From: Algoriphagus algorifonticola
GTDB lineage: Bacteria; Bacteroidota; Bacteroidia; Cytophagales; Cyclobacteriaceae
Reading direction: 5' to 3'
Length of the DNA stretch: 61,542 bases
Assembly: GCF_007655305.1 (NCBI RefSeq)
Contig: NZ_VLOG01000039.1
Location: 225,507 to 287,048, forward strand
Part shown: positions 42,163 through 49,766 of the stretch, one piece after another
Layout of the letters: each line of letters opens with the position of its first letter
Numbering within the stretch: position 1 is the first letter of the stretch
Program-made: the position numbers and the translations under genes
The notes under the pieces: generated by a model
Seen by the model: the letters and a program-made list of their open reading frames with translations, nothing else
Databases searched by the model: none
What the model was told of the DNA's origin: nothing

Positions 42163-43259
42163 AAGTCTTGATTGCCCCGAATGCTTTTAAAGGTACCTTG
42201 AGCGCTGAAGAAGCCGGGGCAATCATCGCTTCATTTTGTGATAAAAATTATTCAGGCCTTCAAACTCAAGTGATCCCTATAGCTGATGGAGGCGATGGAA
42301 CCTGTAATCTCCTTAGTAAATTTTTAAATCTAGAGCAGGTAAATGCCTGGACTTTAGATCCAATTGGGAGACCAAGGATAGGTTTTTTTGGCTTTGAAAA
42401 AGCCTCTAAAAAAGCATACCTGGATGTTTCAACAGCTTCAGGAATTGCATTAATAGGTGACAGTCAAAAAAATCCTTGGGTAACTTCTACTTTTGGAACA
42501 GGCCTTTTGATTAGAAAAGCCATAAGGATGGGGGCCAAGGAGATTATTCTAGGCTTAGGTGGAAGTGCTACAGTAGACTTAGGGTTGGGGATTCTTCAGG
42601 CCTTAGGATTTGTCTTTCTGGATCAAAATGGAAGAGAGGTTTTACCCTTCACTGATCAAGTTCAGCAGGCTATTAGTCATATTCAAAGTCCAGTTCCCAT
42701 GCCTAATATCCACTTTACTTGCTTGTGTGATGTACGAAATCAATTTTTTGGGAATAATGGAGCTATTCCGGTTTTTGGCCCTCAAAAGGGTTTGAAATCT
42801 GAAGAGTTGAGCACCTTTGAAGTCTCCTCAGAAAAGAATGTTACCCTACTTTTTAAAAAAGCCAAAAAGGAGTTTGTAGATAGATCTGGATTTGGAGCGG
42901 CTGGAGGGATTGCTTTGGGCTTATCAGCGTTTTTTAATACAGATATTGAATTTGGTTCCCCCTATTTTTTTGAAAGAATAGGCTTAGAAGATCTTATCAA
43001 AGAAAGTGATTGGGTGATTACAGGAGAAGGGAGGTATGATGCTCAGTCAGAAGATGGAAAGGCTTGTTTCGAACTTTTGAAACTTTGTCGGAAGCATGGT
43101 AAAAAATCAGTTTTGATCAGTTCCGGGGAGGAGGGGGAAAAAGCAGGGTTCGACCATTTTGTTAAGCTCGAAGATCTAGATTTTTTGTCCCAAAGTTTGA
43201 AAAATGATGCTGAGACAGCGCTATTAAAAAGTTTATCTCTTCAATTAGATCTACAATAA
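42159..43259 (+). CDS. glxK: Glycerate kinase (GlxK/GarK type)
   Basis: A 366-aa kinase that phosphorylates D-glycerate (2-phosphoglycerate in the GarK/GlxK class). Class signatures: VLIAPNAFKGTLSAEEA at the N-terminus, PIADGGDGTCNLL, ATVDLGLGILQALGF, a GFGAAGGIALGL glycine-rich segment and DWVITGEGRYDAQS near the C-terminus. The protein covers the normal family length. Overlaps the AgcS gene by 4 nt and is followed by a terminator, making a two-gene operon. Confidence 0.92.
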   Translation: MKVLIAPNAFKGTLSAEEAGAIIASFCDKNYSGLQTQVIPIADGGDGTCNLLSKFLNLEQVNAWTLDPIGRPRIGFFGFEKASKKAYLDVSTASGIALIGDSQKNPWVTSTFGTGLLIRKAIRMGAKEIILGLGGSATVDLGLGILQALGFVFLDQNGREVLPFTDQVQQAISHIQSPVPMPNIHFTCLCDVRNQFFGNNGAIPVFGPQKGLKSEELSTFEVSSEKNVTLLFKKAKKEFVDRSGFGAAGGIALGLSAFFNTDIEFGSPYFFERIGLEDLIKESDWVITGEGRYDAQSEDGKACFELLKLCRKHGKKSVLISSGEEGEKAGFDHFVKLEDLDFLSQSLKNDAETALLKSLSLQLDLQ

Positions 43260-43283
43260 AAAAGGAGGCTTAGCCTCCTTTTT
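43259..43283. terminator. Intrinsic terminator after glycerate kinase
   Basis: AAAAAGGAGGCT (43259-43270) is complementary to AGCCTCCTTTTT (43272-43283). It serves the + strand operon and possibly the convergent small gene ending at 43305. Confidence 0.85.
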
Positions 43284-43304
43284 AAATGTATAAATCTTGT
43301 GTGA

Positions 43305-43448
43305 TTAATCCTTCTTGCTTTTTGAGAAAGTACTTCTAGCATCAATTGCGGAAAGACCTGCACCTAGTCCGATTAGAATGCAAACGATCAAAATGAACAA
43401 CTGTGCTCCTGAGGCAATTGGTGAAGTGAATATATCAAGTAGAATCAT
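43305..43448 (-). CDS. Small single-span membrane protein (47 aa)
   Basis: From ATG 43448: a short N-terminus, one strongly hydrophobic span (about residues 14-32, GAQLFILIVCILIGLGAGL) and a basic tail (ARSTFSKSKKD). An upstream ATG at 43508 would add 20 residues (67 aa). The tail charge puts the C-terminus in the cytoplasm. It lies downstream of the acidic-protein gene on the same strand, so the two could share a transcript. No function recognised; reality of the gene is moderately supported by its clean membrane topology. Confidence 0.5.
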   Translation of the reverse strand: MILLDIFTSPIASGAQLFILIVCILIGLGAGLSAIDARSTFSKSKKD

Positions 43449-43528
43449 AATTTTATTGGTATATAATGATGGCCCGAAGATACTTTCAAAGAAGGAAAAT
43501 ACCAACATAAAGGCACCACAATTATGGT

Positions 43529-43720
43529 TTAGTCTAAATCGTCTTCGAAATCATCTTCGAAGTCCTCGTCGAATTCATCGTCTTCGTCGAAGTCCATGAT
43601 GTTGTCATCTACAAATTCATTTTCCTCATCGAGATCGTATTCGTCCTCGAAATCAGAATCGAAATCATCTTCGTCTTCGATATCATCGAAGTCATCGAAA
43701 TCGTCGTCAAATTCCTCCAT
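43529..43720 (-). CDS. Extremely acidic small protein (63 aa)
   Basis: The product has 28 Asp, 14 Glu and 10 Phe out of 63 residues and no Lys, Arg or His, giving a net charge near -42. Acidic runs are punctuated by single Phe/Leu/Ile (DDDFDDFDD, EDDFEDDFEDDLD). Codons alternate GAT/GAC and GAA/GAG, so this is not one simple DNA tandem repeat. It could be a disordered metal-, histone-mimic- or basic-protein-binding peptide; no function is assigned. Start at the only upstream ATG. The reverse frame over the same DNA is open but Arg/Ser/Ile-rich and lacks support. Confidence 0.6.
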   Translation of the reverse strand: MEEFDDDFDDFDDIEDEDDFDSDFEDEYDLDEENEFVDDNIMDFDEDDEFDEDFEDDFEDDLD

Positions 43721-43776
43721 AGTTGTTTGTTAAAGGGCACTTAGTTTAGATTGCGCGAATTAAAATAAAATTTTAT

Positions 43777-44262
43777 TTAGCTCAATGCATGCGAGATGAA
43801 TTTTTTTTCATTTTGCTCTAAATCGAAAACAGGAGTTTGCTTTTCCCATCTTTCCCTTAATACTTGAGCCCAAGTTTCTAAGTAAAGGATGACATCATTT
43901 TTTTTGTTTTGGGAAAGATTGTTTCTGACCTCAAATGGAAGTTGGGATAAAACTTCCGGAGCTGATAATCTTTCTAAATGACCCAAATCATCTAAAGTCA
44001 ACCCATAATTCAGCATATTTTCTATAATCAAATCAATAGGATAACCAGAGGTAGGACAAAACTCCAGAATCTGGTCATTCCAATCTCCTGATCTTTCCAT
44101 AGCAAATCGATGTATTTCGGCTTTTGACAAACTTGTCAATTCCTGAGCAAGGTTCCCACAGTTGCAGGCACCCATGTGACCCCACTGATAGGCTGCTCCA
44201 TTCTTCAACTTCTTCGCGGTTCTCTCTATAGCTGCTATTAGTTCGGCTTTAATCTCTTTCAT
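43777..44262 (-). CDS. Conserved-looking hypothetical protein with CNCGNLAQ motif
   Basis: A 161-aa soluble protein, not recognised as a named family. The N-terminal helix (KEIKAELIAAIERTAKKLKNG) is followed by YQWGHMGACNCGNLAQELTSLS, where two Cys and one His lie close together and could bind a metal. Later come TSGYPIDLIIENMLNYGLTLDDLGHLERLS and a C-terminal helix with LETWAQVLRERWEKQ. The start codon lies 1 nt from a 17-bp sequence that is repeated 141 nt upstream on the other side of an inserted repeat, so the native leader may have been duplicated. Confidence 0.7.
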   Translation of the reverse strand: MKEIKAELIAAIERTAKKLKNGAAYQWGHMGACNCGNLAQELTSLSKAEIHRFAMERSGDWNDQILEFCPTSGYPIDLIIENMLNYGLTLDDLGHLERLSAPEVLSQLPFEVRNNLSQNKKNDVILYLETWAQVLRERWEKQTPVFDLEQNEKKFISHALS

Positions 44263-44263
44263 G

Positions 44264-44421
44264 TGTTTATAATTTGTTTTCGAAGGTCACTACCTGTCCC
44301 GAAAATCGGGATGGAATCCCTGCCTACGGCAGGCAGGTCGCACATTTTCCCCGATACTTCGGGGCATCTCAGTGTGTGTCGTTCTCGTCGAGCTCGATTT
44401 CATCTGTTTATAATTTGTTTT
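44264..44421 (-). repeat. Palindromic repeat copy 2 flanked by 17-bp direct repeats
   Basis: TGTTTATAATTTGTTTT occurs at 44264-44280 and again at 44405-44421. The 124 nt between them hold three palindromes: CCCGAAAATCGGG (44298-44310), CCTGCCTACGGCAGG (44319-44333) and CCCCGATACTTCGGGG (44349-44364). On the reverse strand the segment begins ATGAAATCGAGC, as does the repeat at 6518. The flanks look like a target-site duplication or a copied leader. Confidence 0.75.
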
Positions 44422-44547
44422 TTATAGATCAGATGGAAGGCCCACGATAATCATCCTTCTTTATGATATTTTTCCTCATGGGCATTTCATATGGTTTAAT
44501 TTACATAAAATTAAACTGATGAGAAATTGAAAAGTTAGAGAAAAGGC
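44422..44547. other. Intergenic region without clear features
   Basis: Together with the repeat at 44264-44421 this completes the gap between the CNCGNLAQ-motif gene and the lone receiver gene. The stretch is AT-rich with no frame, promoter consensus or strong hairpin that I can support. Confidence 0.4.
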
Positions 44548-44571
44548 AAAAAAAAATGACCCTCTGGGTCA
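44548..44571 (-). terminator. Intrinsic terminator starting at the receiver stop codon
   Basis: On the reverse strand TGACCC (its TGA is the stop codon, 44569-44571) pairs with GGGTCA across a 3-nt loop, followed by nine Ts (44556-44548). Confidence 0.75.
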
Positions 44572-44928
44572 ATTGAAGATGCTTTTGATATACTTCTTTA
44601 TGAGCGGCTTTGATAAATAATCTTTTACCACCTGATACTTGCTTGCTTTATTGATATCTCTTTCGTCAACCGAGCTGCTGAGGATATAAATTTCAGCTTC
44701 GTTTTTTTGACTATCGAAATTATCGAGGAAATCCCAGCCTGTCATTTCAGGCATATTCAAATCCAAAAACAGGTAATTTGGTCTGATTTGATAGATTTCA
44801 TTGAGAGCAGTTTTGGCACTTTGATACTTAAAAAACTGACATGGCTGCTTGACATTCTTGGAAATCAACTTTTCAGTCACAAATGTGCTGATAGGGTCAT
44901 CATCTATTAATACTATCGTTAACATCAA
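44569..44928 (-). CDS. Receiver-only response regulator (CheY-like)
   Basis: A 119-aa stand-alone REC domain. The acidic pocket IDDD (9-11), phospho-acceptor Asp56 in FLDLNMPEMTGWDFLD, the Ser of ILSSS and the Lys of YLSKP are all present, so phosphorylation is expected. No output domain, so it would act by protein binding or as a phosphorelay step. The N-terminal MM leaves two equivalent starts. It resembles the other lone receiver at 59 kb (NMP-MTGW/MDGWDFLD, then VKDY-KP). No kinase gene is adjacent. Confidence 0.9.
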   Translation of the reverse strand: MMLTIVLIDDDPISTFVTEKLISKNVKQPCQFFKYQSAKTALNEIYQIRPNYLFLDLNMPEMTGWDFLDNFDSQKNEAEIYILSSSVDERDINKASKYQVVKDYLSKPLIKKYIKSIFN

Positions 44929-45024
44929 AATGCAAATATTTGCGCCTGAACTACATTAAAGCTATTACAAAAGTAATATACTTTTCAATCTTCGCAAATA
45001 TATTGCCAAATAAATGAGGCTGGC

Positions 45025-45348
45025 CTATATACTTTTTTTTGGATGAAATTTTTCTTTTCCAAGTAAAAGGTCAAAAAACAGTTTGAAATCAGAAATCAAG
45101 CTATAGCCGGGATATTGAAAAGTGGCAGGTTTATTTTTTTCAAAGAAAAAATGACCCACCCAAGCAAAGCCGTATCCTACAAATGGGATTGCAATTAGCC
45201 AGAGGTAATTTCCTGTGAAGATTGCGCCAAACAAAATCACAAATAACAAGCCTGTGCCAATAAAATGGAGGATCCTACAAGTTGGATTTTGATGCTCTGA
45301 GAGGTAATAAGGATAAAATTCATTCAAGGATTTATAGCGCTTTTCCAT
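45025..45348 (-). CDS. DUF962 (Mpo1-like) membrane protein
   Basis: A 107-aa protein with FYPYYLSEHQNPTCRILHFIGT at the N-terminus, two hydrophobic spans (about 28-45 and 48-66), then VGHFFFEKNKPATFQYPGYSLISDFKLF. The spaced His (SEHQNP, LHFIGT, GHFFFEKN) are those of the DUF962/Mpo1 family. The yeast member is an iron-dependent dioxygenase in 2-hydroxy fatty-acid alpha-oxidation; bacterial function is untested. Starts 1 nt after the upstream DUF4136 gene's stop codon, so the two are co-transcribed and probably translationally coupled. Confidence 0.85.
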   Translation of the reverse strand: MEKRYKSLNEFYPYYLSEHQNPTCRILHFIGTGLLFVILFGAIFTGNYLWLIAIPFVGYGFAWVGHFFFEKNKPATFQYPGYSLISDFKLFFDLLLGKEKFHPKKSI

Positions 45349-45349
45349 T

Positions 45350-45928
45350 TTATTTAGAATTTATTAGTACGTCAGTTATAAATCTCTCAAGAATCTTGTC
45401 TGTAGTTTTCAGCACTTTTCTTTCCTTGAATTTAGCACTTTGAACCTCTGTAACACCCGTTAGGGTCATCAAAAACTTATCTTTTTTCGGGTCAATAAAA
45501 TCTACTATCACTTGAAGAAGCTCATAGCTACTGGATTTTACAGGTGTATTGAAAGAGGAGTAAGGATTGAAAGTCCAAGGATCCCAAACTCTATATCCCC
45601 AGAATGGCATAGGGTAATTGAAATTATTGATTTCCCTCATCCTTTGGTCCTCGTTTGATGTATACCGAATGACTAAATCAGGTTTTGTCCTGTCATATAC
45701 CATGCCCTGAGCCTCTAGCGCCTCTCTCAAATGGTCCTGAACTTTCTCATCCAATAATTGAGCACTGAACCCTCGCATATTCACCTCTTGGTTGATAATG
45801 ACAAAGGATTTGTAGTTTGATACAGGAGCAATCTCCGTGTTCTCTTTGAAAATATCTATTGAACTACATGAGCATAGCCCAATGGCTAAAATGCAGATAA
45901 TGTGTATGGATATTTTTGATAAACTCAT
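45350..45928 (-). CDS. DUF4136 domain lipoprotein
   Basis: A 192-aa precursor with a lipoprotein signal (IICILAIGLCSCSS; Cys21 or Cys19 lipidated). The mature part shows the DUF4136 layout: YKSFVIINQEV, a helix with LLDEKVQDHLREALEAQGMVYDRTKPDLVIRYTS, a Trp/Tyr/Pro-rich middle (WGYRVWDPWTFNPYSSF) and VIVDFIDPKKDKFLMTLTGVTEV. Likely anchored in the envelope; the molecular role of the family is unknown. First gene of a pair with the DUF962 protein. Confidence 0.85.
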   Translation of the reverse strand: MSLSKISIHIICILAIGLCSCSSIDIFKENTEIAPVSNYKSFVIINQEVNMRGFSAQLLDEKVQDHLREALEAQGMVYDRTKPDLVIRYTSNEDQRMREINNFNYPMPFWGYRVWDPWTFNPYSSFNTPVKSSSYELLQVIVDFIDPKKDKFLMTLTGVTEVQSAKFKERKVLKTTDKILERFITDVLINSK

Positions 45929-46066
45929 GAATATTTCTTTTTAGCTCAAAACGACGAAGCTGCTTAAAAGTTGAATATGTATAATATTTGACAAATTTTG
46001 GAAGGTTTCTGTTCTAATTTTGTTCCTACCTCACCTTTAGTAGTATTTTTGAGCAAATTATTAATT

Positions 46067-46549
46067 ATGAGTAAACCCGATTTTGACGATATTTTTATGG
46101 AGCTGGCAGTAAACCTTGCCAAACGCTCTCATTGCATCAAAAAACACGTAGGCGCAGTTTTGACAAAGGATACCAGAATTATCTCCATCGGGTATAATGG
46201 TCCTCCTGCTGGCACCCACAACTGTGATGTTGAATTTCCGGAAAATGGTTGTGCTAGAGATAGTAAGGGAAGTTGTTCCCTGGCTTTGCATGCTGAGCAA
46301 AATGCCATTCTTTATGCTGTAAAAAATAATACATCCGTGGAAGGGTCTACTTTATATGTGACTTTAGCACCCTGCTTGCCCTGTGCGCGGATTATTTTCT
46401 CCATGGGGATCTCCAAAGTTGTTTACCTATTTTCCTATGCTGAATACAAAGGAATTGGGGTAGATGAAGGAGTTGAATTTTTGAAGAAATTTGGCGTTAG
46501 CGTAGAGCGTTATCAAAAAGAACTGGAGGTTCAGGATAGCCTGATTTAG
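46067..46549 (+). CDS. dCMP/CMP deaminase family protein
   Basis: A 161-aa zinc hydrolase, likely deoxycytidylate deaminase making dUMP for thymidylate synthesis. Zinc ligands and catalytic Glu are evident: HAEQNA (His75, Glu77) and LAPCLPC (Cys103, Cys106). The insert GYNGPPAGTHNCDVEF and the Cys/His positions near ENGCARDSKGSCSLALH match the ComEB/dCMP deaminase branch. I start at ATG 46067; the frame is open 23 codons further upstream but those codons resemble no deaminase. The stop overlaps the convergent murB by 4 nt. Confidence 0.9.
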   Translation: MSKPDFDDIFMELAVNLAKRSHCIKKHVGAVLTKDTRIISIGYNGPPAGTHNCDVEFPENGCARDSKGSCSLALHAEQNAILYAVKNNTSVEGSTLYVTLAPCLPCARIIFSMGISKVVYLFSYAEYKGIGVDEGVEFLKKFGVSVERYQKELEVQDSLI

Positions 46550-47559
46550 AGGAAATTTACCTCCGGGTGTAATTCCACTCCAAACTTTTCCCGAACAGAA
46601 GCACGTATTTCCTGTGAAAGTTCAGCAATTGCTTTTCCGTCTCCATTGCCATGATTGACGAGTACTAAGGCTTGCTTATCATGAACACCTATATTACCTA
46701 CTCTTTTTCCTTTCCAGCCAGCTTTTTCTATCAACCATCCGGCTGCTAATTTCATACCCTCAGAAACTGGGTAGGCCGGGATTTCAGGGAATTCGCTTTT
46801 CAGTTTTTCAAAGAATTCCAAGTCTATTGTAGGGTTTTTGAAAAATGAGCCAGCGTTTCCAATTTTTTCAGGGTCCGGTAGCTTGGATTGACGGATTGCA
46901 ATTACGGCATCTGAAATGGCTTTTATGCTGAGGTCTCTGACTCCTTTTTCTGCTAAAACATCTCTAATAATGCCATATTCAGTATGAAATACAGGTTTTT
47001 TGGAAAGCTTGAATGTGACATAGCAAATGACATAAACATCCTTCAATTTATGCTTGAAAACGCTTTCTCTGTATCCAAATTCACATTGCTCGGCATCAAA
47101 AATTTCTACTTCTCCGGTAGTTCTATTGAGAGCCTTAAGGCTATGAAATACGTCTTTGAGTTCCACGCCATAAGCACCTATATTTTGCATGGGAGAAGCT
47201 CCAACTGTTCCGGGAATTAGCGACAGGTTTTCAATTCCAGCCCAGTCATTCTGAATAGTGTACAGAACCCATTCATGCCAGTTTTCTCCAGCTCCAACTT
47301 CAACCAAAACATGATCCTCAGTCTCCTTTAGTAACTCAATTCCTTTGATTTCAATTTTGATAATCAAGGCCTCCAGATCCTCAGTCAATAAAATATTGCT
47401 GCCTCCACCAAGAAATATGGTTCCAAGCTCATTTCTTTTTGCATAAGCCAAGGCTTCTTTCAAATCTGAAATGGAGGTAACGATGACAAAAAATCTAGCT
47501 TTTTTATCAATACCAAAGGTGTTGTAGGGCTGAAGGGAAATGTTTTCTTGTATCTTCAT
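46546..47559 (-). CDS. murB: UDP-N-acetylenolpyruvoylglucosamine reductase
   Basis: FAD-dependent reductase making UDP-N-acetylmuramic acid for peptidoglycan. The 337-aa sequence has NTFGIDKKARF at the N-terminus, the FAD-binding loop FLGGGSNILL, SLIPGTVGASPMQNIGAYG, YRESVFK, NAGSFFKNP with the catalytic Ser, and LHPEVNFL with the C-terminal Glu. The length and the Tyr-loop segment fit the type I MurB found in E. coli. Convergent with the dCMP deaminase gene, and divergent from the aspartoacylase-like gene. Confidence 0.95.
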   Translation of the reverse strand: MKIQENISLQPYNTFGIDKKARFFVIVTSISDLKEALAYAKRNELGTIFLGGGSNILLTEDLEALIIKIEIKGIELLKETEDHVLVEVGAGENWHEWVLYTIQNDWAGIENLSLIPGTVGASPMQNIGAYGVELKDVFHSLKALNRTTGEVEIFDAEQCEFGYRESVFKHKLKDVYVICYVTFKLSKKPVFHTEYGIIRDVLAEKGVRDLSIKAISDAVIAIRQSKLPDPEKIGNAGSFFKNPTIDLEFFEKLKSEFPEIPAYPVSEGMKLAAGWLIEKAGWKGKRVGNIGVHDKQALVLVNHGNGDGKAIAELSQEIRASVREKFGVELHPEVNFL

Positions 47560-47628
47560 AGCGGAATCAAAGATGCGAAATAAAGAAGTTTTGTTTGGAA
47601 TAGAAATTTATTATTCCTTTCCCTTACT

Positions 47629-48573
47629 ATGAAAGAGTTTCAGATCAACGGTGTCAAGATCAGACAAGGTCAGGCAGTGAATATTGAATTGCCAATTGCA
47701 AAATTACCCACACATACATTAATTGATTTACCGATTTTCATCAGGTCTGCCAAAGAGGAGGGACCTGTAGTATTGGTTAGTGGGGGAGTTCATGGGGATG
47801 AAATCAATGGAATAATTACAGCCAAACGGATATTGGAAGAGATAGACAATGGTCTGGAGTTATTGAGGGGTACGCTGATTATCATTCCTCTAGTTAACAT
47901 CTATGGTTTTCTTTCAAACAGTAGAACCTTTCCAGATGGACGAGATTTAAATAGGAGTTTTCCCGGTAGCAAAAAGGGCTCTTTAGCTGGGAGAATAGCC
48001 TACATCCTCAACGAGCAAATTATTCCCCACATAGATTATGGAATTGATTTTCATACCGGTGGAAGAATGCTGACCAATCACCCCCAAATTAGGGTCGATT
48101 TTCAGGATAAAAAGGCGATTGAATTAGCCATGGCTTTCGGGACTCATTTTGTAGTTAATTCTAAGTTGATTGAGAAATCATTCCGAAAAGCTGCTTTTAA
48201 AGCCAAAAAGCATCTTCTGGTTTTTGAAGGCGGAGAATCCATGAGGATAGATGAATTGTCTACTGACGAAGGAGTAGCGGGAATCAAGCGTATGCTATTT
48301 CATTTGGACATGTTGGAAAGTGGTCCTGAAAAGAAGGAAACCGTTATATTACAAAGTAGTGACTGGATAAGAGCACGATCTTCAGGGATTTTCAACTCCT
48401 CTGTTCGCTTGGGTGATGAGGTTAAAAAAGGTCAGGTTGTCGCTAGGATTTCAGATCCTTATGGACATATCAAAATCCCCATCAAAGCTCCCTCCAATGG
48501 ATATGTGATAGGTATCAATAATCTTCCGGTAATTAATGTAGGAGAAGCACTGATTCATTTGGGGAAAGCCTAA
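47629..48573 (+). CDS. Succinylglutamate desuccinylase/aspartoacylase family protein
   Basis: A 314-aa zinc carboxypeptidase-fold hydrolase. The zinc site is seen as GGVHGDE (His and Glu) and DFHTGG (His). Other family elements are PLVNIYGFLSNSRTFPDGRDLNRSFPG and a C-terminal barrel-like domain with SSGIFNSSVRLGDEVKKGQVVARISDPYG, similar to a biotinyl-lipoyl fold. The substrate is unknown; the AstE role in arginine catabolism is not supported, since no ast genes are around. The 42-nt gap to egtB makes co-transcription possible. Confidence 0.85.
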   Translation: MKEFQINGVKIRQGQAVNIELPIAKLPTHTLIDLPIFIRSAKEEGPVVLVSGGVHGDEINGIITAKRILEEIDNGLELLRGTLIIIPLVNIYGFLSNSRTFPDGRDLNRSFPGSKKGSLAGRIAYILNEQIIPHIDYGIDFHTGGRMLTNHPQIRVDFQDKKAIELAMAFGTHFVVNSKLIEKSFRKAAFKAKKHLLVFEGGESMRIDELSTDEGVAGIKRMLFHLDMLESGPEKKETVILQSSDWIRARSSGIFNSSVRLGDEVKKGQVVARISDPYGHIKIPIKAPSNGYVIGINNLPVINVGEALIHLGKA

Positions 48574-48615
48574 GTATTTTTTTATATTAGAAAAACCAAT
48601 AACTACCCGTTTTTA

Positions 48616-49761
48616 ATGAGACTTTTAGACGATTACAGGAGGATTCGAACCCACTCGATTTACCTTTGCTCCGACTTGATTACTGAGGATTTTAGCCTGC
48701 AAGCGTCGGAAGAAGTAAGTCCGCCTAAGTGGCATTTGGCACATACTTCCTGGTTTTTTGAGCAATTTATTTTAGTTAAATACGCTGAAAAATACAGGGT
48801 TAAGCATCCTCATTTCAACTTTCTATTTAATTCTTACTACAATGCTATGGGGCAAAGAACTGCCAGAAATCAGCGTGGCTTGATCACGAGACCATCAGTA
48901 GAAGAAGTGAAAGAATACAGGAAATATGTGGATCAAGCCATGGAAGGATTGATTAGAAAAGATAATCCTGAGATTAATGAATTGATTATTCTTGGATTGA
49001 ATCATGAGCAGCAGCATCAGGAGCTTTTGCTGACTGATTTGAAATACAGCTTTTGGTTTAATCCTTTGGATCCTATTGTCATGGATATTGATGAATATCC
49101 GCATGAAGAGAAATCTCAGTGGATTGAGATGGATGAAGGAATTTACCAAATAGGTTACGAGGGTGATTCTTTTTGTTTTGACAATGAGTTAGGCAGACAT
49201 AAAGTTTATCTACATCCTTATGCTATCTCATCTGCATTGGTGACTAATGGAGAATATTTGGAGTTTATAAAATCTGGAGCTTATTCTGAGCCAAGATATT
49301 GGCATGATGAAGGTTGGGCTTGGGTGAAAGAAAATAATATTGAAGCCCCCTTATATTGGGAAAAACAAAATAATACATGGACCTATTATACTTTAAACGG
49401 GAGGAAGTTTCTGGATCCCAAAGCAAGTCTATCTCATGTAAGCTTTTATGAGGCATCAGCTTTTGCCAGTTGGAAAGGCATGCGTTTGCCTACTGAATTT
49501 GAATGGGAAGCTGCTCAGGAAAAATTCAATTGGGGAAATAGATGGGAGTGGACCAACTCTGCCTACTTGCCTTATCCGGGATTTACCATAGCACCCGGGG
49601 CATTAGGAGAGTATAATGGTAAATTTATGGTTAATCAAATGGTTTTAAAAGGTGCATCCGTGGCTACACCTGAAGGGCATTCAAGACCGACATATAGAAA
49701 CTTTTTTCATCCTAAATACAGATGGCAGTTTATGGGCATTCGCCTAGCCAAATCACTTTAA
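48616..49761 (+). CDS. egtB: Ergothioneine biosynthesis protein EgtB (sulfoxide synthase)
   Basis: A 381-aa iron enzyme joining a sulfur donor (gamma-glutamylcysteine or cysteine) to hercynine with O2. The N-terminal DinB-like domain carries the metal site: WHLAHTSWFFE with His43, and HEQQHQE with His130 and His134 (HX3HXE). The C-terminal FGE-sulfatase-like domain (about 185-380) has YLHPYAISSALVTNGEYLEF, MRLPTEFEWEAA and WEWTNS. Because EgtA, EgtC and EgtE are not encoded nearby, the sulfur donor and the lyase step are open questions. EgtD follows after 5 nt, giving a minimal ergothioneine operon. Confidence 0.92.
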   Translation: MRLLDDYRRIRTHSIYLCSDLITEDFSLQASEEVSPPKWHLAHTSWFFEQFILVKYAEKYRVKHPHFNFLFNSYYNAMGQRTARNQRGLITRPSVEEVKEYRKYVDQAMEGLIRKDNPEINELIILGLNHEQQHQELLLTDLKYSFWFNPLDPIVMDIDEYPHEEKSQWIEMDEGIYQIGYEGDSFCFDNELGRHKVYLHPYAISSALVTNGEYLEFIKSGAYSEPRYWHDEGWAWVKENNIEAPLYWEKQNNTWTYYTLNGRKFLDPKASLSHVSFYEASAFASWKGMRLPTEFEWEAAQEKFNWGNRWEWTNSAYLPYPGFTIAPGALGEYNGKFMVNQMVLKGASVATPEGHSRPTYRNFFHPKYRWQFMGIRLAKSL

Positions 49762-49766
49762 AGCTT

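Noticed and set aside
43315..43599. 94-codon + strand frame opposite the small membrane protein and acidic-protein genes
   Set aside because: The end is the reverse reading of the Asp/Glu-rich gene (Arg/Ser/Leu-rich) and the start opposes a clean membrane span. Nothing favours it.
43529..43720. Simple-sequence DNA repeat (TCG/TCA/TTC runs)
   Set aside because: The bases vary at third codon positions without a fixed period, so it reads better as a coding region for an acidic peptide than as a microsatellite.
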